From CAZBDU01 sp964490725 (GTDB lineage: Bacteria > Spirochaetota > Spirochaetia > SZUA-6 > DRHE01), in assembly GCA_964490725.1 (NCBI GenBank), contig CAZBDU010000008.1:1-64000 (forward strand): a stretch of DNA of 64,000 bases. Direction: 5' to 3'. This document shows positions 1-6,851 of the stretch, piece by piece. A program made the position numbers and the translations under genes. Numbering within the stretch: the first letter of the stretch is position 1; each line of letters opens with the position of its first letter. The notes below the pieces were generated by a model. That model saw nothing but the letters and a program-made list of their open reading frames with translations, did no database searches and had not been told where the DNA came from.

Positions 1-163
1 GCTCCGGCCCTGCTGCGGCCGCGGGTCGGCCAGCCGCCTCGGGGACGGCGCCCTCGGGGGCGGGACGATGGGCGCAAGCGGCCAGGGCCGCGCACATCGC
101 CAGCACGGCCAGGAGGCGCGCGCAGGCCAGCGAACCGGGTCCAGAGTTGCATCCAGGTCTCAT
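1..163 (-). CDS. Lipoprotein, N-terminal part only (runs off the left edge)
   Basis: The reading frame is open from an ATG at 163 to the window edge, giving 54 residues. It shows a lipoprotein signal peptide: a short polar start, a hydrophobic run (LLAVLAMCAALAAC) and a lipobox ending in Cys, followed by a Pro/Ala/Gly-rich linker like that of the lipoprotein at 3903-4859. A good ribosome site (AAAGGAG at about 173-179) suits the ATG at 163 better than the ATG at 169, which is too close to it. The mature domain lies outside the window, so the function cannot be told. Confidence 0.55.
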   Translation of the reverse strand, partial: MRPGCNSGPGSLACARLLAVLAMCAALAACAHRPAPEGAVPEAAGRPAAAAGPE

Positions 164-206
164 GTGCATGAGCTCCTTTCCACAGCGTGTGGCGCCCTGC
201 TACGAA

Positions 207-890
207 CTACCAGATCCCCGGCACCAGCCGCCTGCGTACCCTGCCGGCATACTCGGAATAGCCGACCAGCTCGACCCGCAGGGTGCGGTCTTCCAGAACG
301 GTGCGCAGCACAAACAGGATTGCGGCGAGCCCGCCCGGAATCAGGGCCCACCAGGATGCCAGCAGAAACGGTACAGCCAGCTCGTACAGGATGGCGCCGG
401 CGTAGGCCGGATGGCGCACGTACCGGTAGGGGCCGTTCGTCGCGACGGTATGACCGCGCTCGGACTGTATGCGGACGATCTGCGAGAAGAAAGCGTTTGA
501 GGCCGTGGCCCAGACGCCCAGGGCGTAGCCCAGGACGCAGACGGCCAGAGCCGCGACCTGAGCCGCCAGCGGCATGCCGCCCGTCCAGTGGTAGCGCTGG
601 TCGAGCCCGGCCAGCACCGGGCGCGCCAGTCCCGCCAGGCCGACGACGCTCATGATCGCGGTGTCCCAGCTCTTCCCTCCGCGCCGGGGCCCCAGCCGCT
701 CGGCCAGCAGGCCCGGGTTGAAGCGCAGGATGACCGCAGCCATCGCCGCGATCCAGACCAGCATCACCGCGATCAACGCCCACGCAGGCCACCAGCCGAT
801 GCGGCCGGCCGGCCAGAACAGGGCCACGCCCATGACGGCGACGCCCATAATCTCGCGGAGGGCAAAACGTGCCACGAGCCTGGTATCCAT
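207..890 (-). CDS. Isoprenylcysteine carboxyl methyltransferase (ICMT/PEMT-like) family membrane protein
   Basis: This is a 227-residue integral membrane protein with about five hydrophobic segments. Near the C-terminus is the family signature GPYRYVRHPAYAG, followed by a helical hairpin and an acidic/basic tail (EDRTLRVELVGYSEYAGRVR) typical of ICMT and phospholipid N-methyltransferase relatives. Family members bind S-adenosylmethionine at the membrane face. In bacteria the substrate is usually unknown. The ATG at 890 is chosen over the upstream in-frame GTG at 905 because an AGGAGAGAGG stretch precedes it. A CRP-like palindrome lies about 150 bp upstream. Confidence 0.8.
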   Translation of the reverse strand: MDTRLVARFALREIMGVAVMGVALFWPAGRIGWWPAWALIAVMLVWIAAMAAVILRFNPGLLAERLGPRRGGKSWDTAIMSVVGLAGLARPVLAGLDQRYHWTGGMPLAAQVAALAVCVLGYALGVWATASNAFFSQIVRIQSERGHTVATNGPYRYVRHPAYAGAILYELAVPFLLASWWALIPGGLAAILFVLRTVLEDRTLRVELVGYSEYAGRVRRRLVPGIW

Positions 891-1035
891 GTCCTCTCTC
901 CTCACAGAGAGCGGCGGGCGCGAGGATGACTGGCGGAAAGCTGGCAGCCGCCTGGTTTTGCTCAGGACACCAACACTCTACCATCCATCACCGGTCGTGG
1001 CCAGGAAACGCTCCGCGGCTGCGACCCGGATGGCG

Positions 1036-1057
1036 TTGTGTGAGGGTCATCACACAA
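1036..1057. promoter_or_regulatory. CRP/FNR-type palindrome
   Basis: This is a perfect 8-bp inverted repeat, TTGTGTGA and TCACACAA, separated by GGGTCA. It contains the exact TGTGA-N6-TCACA spacing of CRP-family operators. It lies upstream of the methyltransferase-like gene (minus strand) and of the flagellar-gene remnants (plus strand), so the target is uncertain. No CRP-family regulator is encoded in the window. Confidence 0.5.
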
Positions 1058-1158
1058 GTGCCCTATTTAGCGCCGCTGCGGCATTTCATACACTGAAAGC
1101 ACGGATTGGAGAATATTGGAGAATATTATGGAAGATTTTCAGGACCAGGGGCACACTC

Positions 1159-1341
1159 ATGGTCAGCATCGCCGAGGGGTACCTCTCCTCCTTCGAGGCG
1201 AGCACGCTGGAGGCCGGAGACGTGGTGAGGACGGCGACGCTGGCGGGATACCCATCGCGGATCCTCTTCAACGGAAGCGAGATCGGACGGGCGGATGTGG
1301 TCATCCTCGACGACCTCTTCGGTGTGAGGGTGGTGGGCTCT
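1159..1341 (+). pseudogene. SpoA (FliN-type) domain fragment
   Basis: From an ATG at 1159 the plus strand encodes a FliN/SpoA-like domain: GDVVRTATLAGYPSRILFNG then EIGRADVVILDDLFGVRVV, matching the FliN pattern (GDVV-L-AGEP-I-VNG-IARGEVVVID-FGVRV). FliN forms the flagellar switch C-ring or, in injectisomes, the sorting platform. No stop codon follows where FliN should end. The frame continues through unrelated sequence antisense to another SpoA domain. With the neighbouring pieces (1417-1606, 1624-2254) this looks like a broken switch-gene region rather than a working gene. Confidence 0.5.
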
Positions 1342-1416
1342 GCGTGCCCGCACCGGGCGCTCCCTGCTGCGGGGGCACGGGACGACCTCATCGAGCTGCC
1401 CGGACGCCTTCTCGTG

Positions 1417-1606
1417 ACGCGAATCCCCATCTCCTCCCCGAGGGTGACCACTTTCCCGCGGGCGAGGGGAATCCCCGCCGCAAAGATCTCCGCATCCTCC
1501 CCCGTGGAAAAAGGCCGCCCCAGGCCGACGACCGTGCCGTTGCCCACTCCGCTGAGCTCGGCCAGCGACATGGCGATCGAGCCGATGCTGACAACCGTGG
1601 GAAGCT
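1417..1606 (-). pseudogene. Second SpoA (FliN-type) domain, inverted
   Basis: The minus strand reads LPTVVSIGSIAMSLAEL, then GNGTVVGLGRPF, then AEIFAAGIPLARGKVVTLGE and MGIRVTR, which follows the FliN/SpoA consensus from its first strand to its last. It begins directly after an in-frame TGA, so it has no proper N-terminus. Its C-terminal end faces the C-terminal end of the plus-strand SpoA fragment. A GC-rich imperfect hairpin (GTGCCCGCA and TGCGGGGGCAC, about 1348-1380) lies between the two. Orientation opposite to its relatives on both sides points to a local inversion. The SpoA call rests on pattern recognition alone. Confidence 0.45.
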
Positions 1607-1623
1607 TTCAGGAGGGCAACATC

Positions 1624-2254
1624 CGTGCTTCGGGATTCCTGCTCGATCGGGACGAGGCGGCCAGGAGGGCCAGAGACTACGATTTCCGCGCTCCTGACAG
1701 ATTCTCGAAGGCCGCTATCTCGAGGATGGCCGATATTCACGCCGCGTTCCTGAAGAACCTGAGAGCGAAGCTGCCGGAGGCGGTTTCGGTCCTGGCAAGC
1801 GGGATGGATGGAATCTGCGTGGATCAATGCACCTGCGGAGAGGCTCTGGCGCGGCTTCCCCGAAGCGAGTTCGATTCTCTGATCGGTGAGAAGGAGCCCT
1901 GGGCAAGACCACGGACCGAGATCCGTGGTGAGGTGGTTCGCGGGCGATCCTGGAAGCCCATCCTCGAGGAGGAGGGAGCCTCCTTCCCCCCTATCCGCGG
2001 AAACCCGCGTCTGGCTCGAGAAGCTCATGAGGGGGCGGGGAATCATGGGAGGCAACCTGGTCATCTGCCACTACAGCCGCCAAGGCCCGCTGGCAGCCGC
2101 GCTCGCCGCCGGGACGGGCCGCGAAGCGGTGTTCTCCTGTCTGAGGGGCGGGTGGAAGAACCTCGTGGATCTCAACTTGCGGCCCGTGCCGGGCGACGCT
2201 GAAGTCGGCATTCTGGCGGACACACGGGCAAAGAGCATCAAAAACCATCGTTGA
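1624..2254 (+). pseudogene. FliM-like remnant (N-terminal and middle parts, frameshifted)
   Basis: Frame 1 encodes DYDFRAPDRFSKAAISRMAD and VDQCTCGEALARLP, which resemble the FliM N-terminal region (YDF-RPDRFSK, then VSVDQ-TY-EFLRSLP). Homology fades near 1890. A second frame, ending at 2254, carries LRGGWKNLVDLNLRP, similar to the LREAW-NVVDL-PR stretch of the FliM middle domain. FliM normally couples CheY to the flagellar rotor. The expected SpoA C-terminus is absent here and lies upstream and partly inverted, so this is a decayed or rearranged fliM. The middle-domain assignment is weaker than the N-terminal one. Confidence 0.45.
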
Positions 2255-2279
2255 CAAATGAACATATTCTCATTAAGTT
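2251..2279 (+). promoter_or_regulatory. Promoter with palindromic operator for the CGGC/DUF364 unit
   Basis: TTGACA (2251-2256), a 17-bp spacer, then TAAGTT (2274-2279) make a sigma70-type promoter. The spacer is filled by the operator AATGAACATATTCTCATT (2257-2274), an imperfect palindrome. Nearly the same 25 bases recur on the minus strand at 8808-8832 in front of the radical-SAM/Mrp operon, and a related site lies at 11074-11091. Position between -35 and -10 implies repression. The DtxR-like protein at 9675-10184 is the local candidate regulator. Confidence 0.65.
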
Positions 2280-2373
2280 ACTGAGCAAGACGGGAGGCGG
2301 TGTTCGCGTCAACAGTCAGTTGGGGAACCCCTATTCAGGCCCGGCCGTGGAACCCGGAGAGAGACACACAAGA

Positions 2374-2817
2374 ATGAAGACGAAAAGGATCGGGATCATC
2401 ATCTGCAACCGTTACGCGGACTGCGCGGGAGGCAAGTGTCTTCGAGCGCTGCGCCAGCGGGAAGGGGCGTTCAGCGTCTATGGGGACTGTGAGGTCGAGC
2501 TGGTGGGTTATACCAGCTGCGGAGGTTGTCCCGGCGGCAACATCGAGTATGCACCGGCCGAGATGATCCGTAACGGAGCTGAGGTCATCCACTTGGCCAC
2601 GGGCCTGGTGGTGGGCTACCCCCCCTGCCCCCGAATCCCCCATTTCGTCGACTTCATAGGGGAGAAGTACGGCGTCGAGGTCAGGATCGGCACGCATCCA
2701 ATTCCCCAGAACTACTACGCCTGCCACACCCGGTTGGGCACGTGGGACAGCGGCCACTGGCAAATGATGATCGCTCCGAGCCTCGCCGACGAGAATACGC
2801 GGAAATCCTACGACTGA
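2374..2817 (+). CDS. CGGC domain-containing protein
   Basis: This 147-residue soluble protein is rich in conserved cysteines: C11, C17 and C22 in a C-N-R-Y-x-D-C-x-G-G-K-C motif, C49/C52 in the name-giving CGGC, and C85 in a PPCPR stretch. The layout matches the CGGC domain family, whose cysteines are thought to bind a metal or cluster. No reaction is established. An in-frame TTG at 2251 would add 41 residues but lies inside the -35 element, so the ATG at 2374 is preferred. It is followed 10 bp later by the DUF364 gene, and the pair share the operator-controlled promoter at 2251. Confidence 0.8.
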   Translation: MKTKRIGIIICNRYADCAGGKCLRALRQREGAFSVYGDCEVELVGYTSCGGCPGGNIEYAPAEMIRNGAEVIHLATGLVVGYPPCPRIPHFVDFIGEKYGVEVRIGTHPIPQNYYACHTRLGTWDSGHWQMMIAPSLADENTRKSYD

Positions 2818-2827
2818 ACAGAAAGGG

Positions 2828-3589
2828 GTGAGCCTTGGGGTAAGCGCACGCATCGTTCAGCAGCTCCTGCCGGCCGGCGAGCGGCATACTGTCCGTAGGG
2901 TGCAGGCGGGTCTGATCTACACCGCCGTCCAGCTGGACTCGGGAGCCCTCGGGGTGGCCTACACCTTCCCCGAGTCGCGGGACTGCGGCGCGGGGAACGC
3001 CGGTGAAACCCGCTCCCTGGCAGGCAGCAAAGCTTCGACCCTTCTGAACGGTCTGGGGGGAGAGGATTCTCTCGCCTCCACGCTCGGTCTGGCCACGGCC
3101 AACGCTCTTCTGGTTTGCGACCCACCCGGGCCGCAGGTGCGCCAGGGGGACATCCTGGACACCCTGCAGCTGCGGGACGGAGACCGAGTCTGCATGGTAG
3201 GTTGCTTTCTCCCTCTGCTGGCGAGCTTACAGAACCGGCAGATCACGGTCACGGCGGTGGATCAGGTCGCCAAACCCGGGAGCCTGCCGGCCCAGGAGGC
3301 GGAACGGCTGCTGCCCCGCAGCCAGGTGGCCATAATCACTGCCACCAGTCTTATCAACGGCAGCTTCGATCACCTGGCTGTGCTTTCCCGCCACTGCCGG
3401 GAGGTCGCCTTGCCGGGTCCTTCCACGCCGCTGCTCCCGGAGGTCTTTGCCGGCACCCCGGTGACCTGTCTGGCCGGAATCACGGTGCAGGAGCCCGACG
3501 GAGTGCTGCAGACCATCTCCGAGGGGCGGGGCTTTCGAGTGTTCAAGCGATACGTCCGCAAGGTACACCTGCGGATAGCGAAACGGTGA
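2828..3589 (+). CDS. DUF364/DUF4213-type putative heavy-metal chelation protein
   Basis: The 253-residue product fits the DUF4213 plus DUF364 layout: an N-terminal half with YTAVQLDSGALGVAYTFPES, then a Rossmann-like half with CMVGCFLPLL, ATSLINGSFDHL and a PGPSTPLLPEVF stretch typical of the family. Members are annotated as putative heavy-metal chelation proteins and often sit near corrinoid, nitrogenase-like or methyltransferase genes, but no function is proven. GTG at 2828 is the first start after the upstream stop. It follows an AAAGG stretch very closely, so the true start may be slightly downstream. It lies 10 bp after the CGGC gene and is probably cotranscribed. Confidence 0.75.
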   Translation: MSLGVSARIVQQLLPAGERHTVRRVQAGLIYTAVQLDSGALGVAYTFPESRDCGAGNAGETRSLAGSKASTLLNGLGGEDSLASTLGLATANALLVCDPPGPQVRQGDILDTLQLRDGDRVCMVGCFLPLLASLQNRQITVTAVDQVAKPGSLPAQEAERLLPRSQVAIITATSLINGSFDHLAVLSRHCREVALPGPSTPLLPEVFAGTPVTCLAGITVQEPDGVLQTISEGRGFRVFKRYVRKVHLRIAKR

Positions 3590-3737
3590 TACGATCGCCG
3601 CGTGCAGGGCGTTGTGACACGTGCTCTTGCAGCTGATGGCCACCGGTTCCCGCATCTTTATCTTTGCCCCGGGCTCACGGCCTGGCGGCCGCGCCTGGGG
3701 ACTGCGGCCAGGACTCGTCCGTCCGGCTCCTGGAAAA

Positions 3738-3853
3738 GCGCCCGCACTTGGGGCAGCAGGCTGACCGGGGGCCATGACGAAGCCGGCGGCCCGGCGGAAA
3801 CGCGGGTCGACCTGCGGCTCCAGGCCCTCGACGCTGACGCCGACGCCGATCTT
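3738..3853 (-). pseudogene. NifX/NifB C-terminal-like (dinitrogenase Fe-Mo cofactor family) remnant
   Basis: The minus strand reads KIGVGVSVEGLEPQVDPRF followed by RRAAGFVM. This is the opening of the dinitrogenase iron-molybdenum cofactor family (MKIAV-S-G-LD-VDPRFGR--YF-I). It lacks a start codon, loses homology after about 27 residues, and another frame then gives CCPKCGR, a possible zinc-ribbon remnant. Small proteins of this family commonly accompany Mrp-type ATPases and DUF134/DUF5320 genes, exactly the genes nearby. It would have been the last gene of the minus-strand Mrp operon. The 68-bp repeat copy at 3864-3931 sits where its start should be. Confidence 0.5.
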
Positions 3854-3863
3854 CCGAGCTCCA

Positions 3864-3931
3864 TCGAAAGATCCGTTGGATTTCTGGCCGGGTGGCCGTG
3901 GCCTACCTGGCGGCACGCGCAGGCAGGCGAA
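3864..3931. repeat. 68-bp dispersed repeat, copy A
   Basis: About 60 of 68 bases match copy B at 8855-8922, in the same orientation, beginning TCGAAAGA and ending GGCAGGCGAA. Copy A overlaps the last codons of the metallo-beta-lactamase gene and abuts the NifX-like remnant. The central palindrome present in copy B (CCTGCCGGCAGG) is broken here (CCTGGCGGCACG). Confidence 0.7.
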
Positions 3932-4859
3932 CCGTCCATCCCACCCCGGCCGGAGAGTACGCCGGGCCCCACGTCTGTGCGAAGATCCTTCTTGCGCGCG
4001 TGCCGGTGCAGTGGCATGGGGCCACGCGACGTACGCCCAGACGGCGGAGTTCTTCCACTACCGCTTCGATCCGTGACTCACTCGCGCTGCCCAGGTGGAA
4101 TCCTCCGATGACCCATTCCACCTGAGCCCGCAGGCACTGCTTGCACCGCCGGACCATCTCGACCACGCCGGGATGCGCGCAGCCGGTCACGACGACCAAA
4201 CCAAGCCCGCTCTCCACGACCAGGGCCTGTTCGACGATGGCCGCGCCGACCTGCCCGCTGCTGTGAATCCCCGGCAGGATCTCCTCCGGCTCCGTTACCT
4301 CCACCAGCCGCGTGACCTGGCGTACGTCGCTCTTGAAGGAGTGAGGGAAGGCGGCCGGCACGTACACAACCGGCCGCACCCCCATATCCAGCAGGGTCGC
4401 CAACCCCCCGGTGTGATCAGAGTGAATGTGCGACAGGACGACGGCGTCGATCTGATGTGGATTCAGCCCCAGGACCGCCATGTTCTCCGACAGTGTCGCC
4501 CCGTCGCCGCCGGTGTCGAACAGAACTGTCGAGGTTCCATGGGTCACCAGGCAGGCAAAACCCCAAGCAGTGCGCATGCGCCGGTCGTACTCGTTGTTGT
4601 CATAGATCACGGACAGACTCACCGTCTGCTCTCCCTCTCTCGGTGGCGGCGCGTGCCGCTCTCCACGGGGCGCCGGAATGAGCTTCGATCCCACCGAACG
4701 CTCTGCGGCCGTCGGTGGGCGTGCGGGCCGAGGAACGAAACCGAACGCCGCCTGGAGTAGAGCGTCGGATTCCGCCTGATAGCCGCAGCCTGCGGCCAGG
4801 GCCCCGATCAGGGCCAGGATCAGGCATTTGGAGGCGAGCCTCCACGGTCTTTCAGCCAT
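3903..4859 (-). CDS. Metallo-beta-lactamase-fold lipoprotein
   Basis: The 318-residue product starts with a lipoprotein signal (ILALIGALAAGC, lipid-bearing C25), a Pro-rich linker to about residue 78, then a metallo-beta-lactamase fold. The zinc motif SHIHSDHTGG is at about 143-152, with later ligands in VTGCAHPG, GGFHLG and APCHCTG. The FDTGGDG and PCHCTG features resemble the family that includes methanopterin-synthesis beta-RFAP synthase-linked hydrolases rather than classical beta-lactamases. It is expected to be anchored in an envelope membrane. It overlaps the IscU-like gene by 8 bp and is the last intact gene of the minus-strand operon. Its final residues are encoded inside repeat copy A. 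Confidence 0.8.
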   Translation of the reverse strand: MAERPWRLASKCLILALIGALAAGCGYQAESDALLQAAFGFVPRPARPPTAAERSVGSKLIPAPRGERHAPPPREGEQTVSLSVIYDNNEYDRRMRTAWGFACLVTHGTSTVLFDTGGDGATLSENMAVLGLNPHQIDAVVLSHIHSDHTGGLATLLDMGVRPVVYVPAAFPHSFKSDVRQVTRLVEVTEPEEILPGIHSSGQVGAAIVEQALVVESGLGLVVVTGCAHPGVVEMVRRCKQCLRAQVEWVIGGFHLGSASESRIEAVVEELRRLGVRRVAPCHCTGTRARRIFAQTWGPAYSPAGVGWTVRLPARAAR

Positions 4860-5283
4860 TGTCGCAGCCCGCCTTGGCGATGGCCGCCCGGAGCGTGTTC
4901 ACCGCCAACTCGGCACAGTGGAGGCTCTCCTCCGGGAGCCCTCGCAGCGCGTCGATCAAGTCCTGGGTTGCGATCTCCAGCGCTTGCCCCAGGAGCTTTC
5001 CCCTGGCCATCGAGGTCAGCATGCTGCCGCAGGCCATTGTGGGCCCGCAGCCGTCCGTCACAAACGTGGCCTCTCGGATGCGGCCTTGCCTGTCCGCCCT
5101 CAGGTAGATCTCCATGGTGTCGCCGCACCAGCCGCGCACAACGGCACTGCTCGTGGATCGCTTCAGGCGCTTGAAGTTCCTGGGACTATGGGCATGGTCG
5201 AGTACTTGCGCCGAATACAGCGAGCGCTTCTGCTGGCCGATCCGACGTTCAAGCTCCTCGAACAGACCGTCTAATTCGTCCAC
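4852..5283 (-). CDS. IscU/NifU-like iron-sulfur cluster scaffold protein
   Basis: This 143-residue protein matches the NifU N-terminal/IscU fold. SAQVLDHAHSPRNFKRL opens the domain, and the cluster ligands are C53 in GWCGD, C79 in DGCGPTMAC and C123 in HCAELA. Such proteins assemble Fe-S clusters for delivery to apo-proteins. This one is a variant: the usual G-C-G-D is WCGD and the second motif has an extra Cys (C85). It starts at GTG 5283, inside the end of the preceding 75-aa gene, and overlaps the next gene by 8 bp, so translation is probably coupled. No cysteine desulfurase is seen in the window. Confidence 0.8.
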   Translation of the reverse strand: MDELDGLFEELERRIGQQKRSLYSAQVLDHAHSPRNFKRLKRSTSSAVVRGWCGDTMEIYLRADRQGRIREATFVTDGCGPTMACGSMLTSMARGKLLGQALEIATQDLIDALRGLPEESLHCAELAVNTLRAAIAKAGCDNG

Positions 5284-5498
5284 GTTCTCGCCTCGCTCGC
5301 CTCTCCGTCGGTTCGACCCCACCTGAGCACGATGCTGCCCACCGGGACCGCCAGATCCGGGGCTATCACCAGGCACCCGGCCTGCGACAGAAGCCTCTGG
5401 CGGCGAGGATAGAGGGCCGAGGCCTCCCGGGTGATCGCTTCTTTGAAGGCCCGGCCTGGATCGCACTGGCCCAAGACCGGGTCCAGATACGTCCGCAT
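5271..5498 (-). CDS. Small hypothetical protein between Mrp and IscU-like genes
   Basis: A 75-residue ORF begins 3 bp after the Mrp stop codon and ends 13 bp inside the IscU-like gene, so it fits an operon member. I do not recognise it. It has two Cys (C12, C42), a helical first half (DPGRAFKEAITREASALYPR) and a hydrophobic strand-like second half (AGCLVIAPDLAVPVGSIVLR). No signal peptide or membrane segment is evident. Tight packing between two Fe-S biogenesis genes is the only functional hint. Confidence 0.6.
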   Translation of the reverse strand: MRTYLDPVLGQCDPGRAFKEAITREASALYPRRQRLLSQAGCLVIAPDLAVPVGSIVLRWGRTDGEASEARTWTN

Positions 5499-5501
5499 GG
5501 T

Positions 5502-6569
5502 CTACAAGATCGGCTTCGTCTGCGTCGCCGGGACGCCCTTTTCTACTGCTTCGGCGATCCCCTGGAACGACTCGGCGGCGTACGCCTCGATCTGTCCCGA
5601 GTCACAGTAGCGGGCCAATTCCGGATCCAGCGGCAGCTGTCCCAGCAGGGGCACGCCCATCGTCAGAGCCGCATTCGCGGCCTGGCTCGGCCCGAACACC
5701 TCGATGCGTTGGTTGCACCTGGGGCAGTGGAGGTGGCTCATGTTTTCGATCAGTCCCAGGATGGGTGCCTTCATTTGCCGGGCCATGTGGGCCGCCTTAG
5801 CCACCACCATCCCCGCCAGGTCCTGAGGCGAAGTAACCAGCACAACGCCGCTCAGGGGGACGGACTGCATGACCGTGAGCGATGCGTCCGAGGTGCCCGG
5901 CGGCAGGTCCACGACCAGATACTCCAGAGACCCCCACAGCACATCGTTCCAAAACTGCTTGATCGCACCGCTGATCAGCGGCCCTCTCCAGATCACCGCC
6001 TGCCGCTCATTCTGGAGCAGCAGGTTGATCGAGATCACCTTGATGCCCGTCGTAGTTCTGGCGGGCAGGATGCCTTTCGCGCCGGGAGGCGGAAGCTCAC
6101 GCAGACCGAACATCTTCGGGATGCTGGGACCCGTGATGTCGGCATCGAGCACGCCCACCTCCTTGCCCTGCCTCCGAAGGCTCACGGCCAGCAAAGAGGC
6201 CACCGAGGACTTGCCGACTCCTCCCTTGCCGCTCAGCACGGCAATAACGCGGTCGATGCGGTTGGCCGACTGCACCGGTCCGGAACCTCCCTCGGAGGCG
6301 GCCATGAAGGCGGCGCGTTCCTGCTGGGTCATTTCCGCGAGCTGCACATCGACTTTCCCACGTGGATGCGCCTGCTGCACCGCTTGCCGTACGCCGGCCA
6401 CCAGCTGGTCCCGGATGGGAATCTCCTTGAAGGGTAGGGCCAGGGTCACGGTGACCCGGTCGTCGTTCACATTCACACCCTTGATCATGCCGAGCTCTAC
6501 CAGGCTGCGCTTGATCTCCGGGTGGGTCACCCGGCGCAGAGCGCTCATGATTCGTTCAGACTTCCCCAT
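5502..6569 (-). CDS. mrp: Mrp/NBP35-family ATP-binding protein
   Basis: The 355-residue protein has an N-terminal MIP18/DUF59 domain (about 1-85, with HPEIKRSLVELGMI) and a P-loop domain with the deviant Walker A GKGGVGKSS (about 114-122), DADITGPSIPKMFG, and VVDLPPGTSD. A CPRC motif near residue 260 is the pair that in NBP35/ApbC binds a bridging Fe-S cluster between two subunits. The family carries and transfers Fe-S clusters in the cytoplasm using ATP. It lies in the middle of the operon, followed directly by the 75-aa and IscU-like genes, which supports a cluster-assembly role. Confidence 0.9.
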   Translation of the reverse strand: MGKSERIMSALRRVTHPEIKRSLVELGMIKGVNVNDDRVTVTLALPFKEIPIRDQLVAGVRQAVQQAHPRGKVDVQLAEMTQQERAAFMAASEGGSGPVQSANRIDRVIAVLSGKGGVGKSSVASLLAVSLRRQGKEVGVLDADITGPSIPKMFGLRELPPPGAKGILPARTTTGIKVISINLLLQNERQAVIWRGPLISGAIKQFWNDVLWGSLEYLVVDLPPGTSDASLTVMQSVPLSGVVLVTSPQDLAGMVVAKAAHMARQMKAPILGLIENMSHLHCPRCNQRIEVFGPSQAANAALTMGVPLLGQLPLDPELARYCDSGQIEAYAAESFQGIAEAVEKGVPATQTKPIL

Positions 6570-6632
6570 TCTGCTCCTCTCACCTTCCCCCTGCCCGGCG
6601 GCTTCCCGAGAAGGGACGAAAGCCCTGCCCGA

Positions 6633-6851
6633 CTACCGCCGCGTCATGGGCGAGCCGCATTTCGGACAGTTGACGCCGTAGCAGGGAACACCCCGCTGGT
6701 GCGGTAGGGTCGCTCCGCAGGCAGGACAAATGCAGCTGGCTGTCGGCCCGGCCCCGGGCCTCGCGCCGCCCATGCGCCCGCGGCCGATACCAGAGCCGCC
6801 CGTTCGTCCACCCCTTCCGCCGGGAGGTCCTGTTCCGTCTCCTCTAGGCAT
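6633..6851 (-). CDS. Small zinc-ribbon protein with MPRGDGTGP N-terminus
   Basis: The 72-residue protein starts MPRGDGTGPPGG, the N-terminal signature of the DUF5320 proteins at 11514 and 11868. A Gly/Arg-rich linker follows, then a rubredoxin-like or zinc-ribbon end with CICPACG and NCPKCG (four Cys, C-x2-C pairs). An AAGGAG ribosome site 8 bp before the ATG at 6851 fixes the start and excludes the longer frame. It overlaps the end of the kinase-like gene by 8 bp. Function is unknown. Metal binding is likely from the cysteines. Confidence 0.75.
   Translation of the reverse strand: MPRGDGTGPPGGRGGRTGGSGIGRGRMGGARPGAGPTASCICPACGATLPHQRGVPCYGVNCPKCGSPMTRR

Noticed and set aside
652..2202. A 516-codon plus-strand open frame covering the flagellar remnants
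   Set aside because: Only two separated parts look like protein families, the middle is antisense to an inverted SpoA domain, and the first 170 codons are antisense to the ICMT-like gene or non-coding. It is not one gene.
3602..4111. A 169-residue plus-strand ORF across the repeat and the lipoprotein gene end
   Set aside because: No family features, and it is antisense to the metallo-beta-lactamase C-terminus and the NifX-like remnant.
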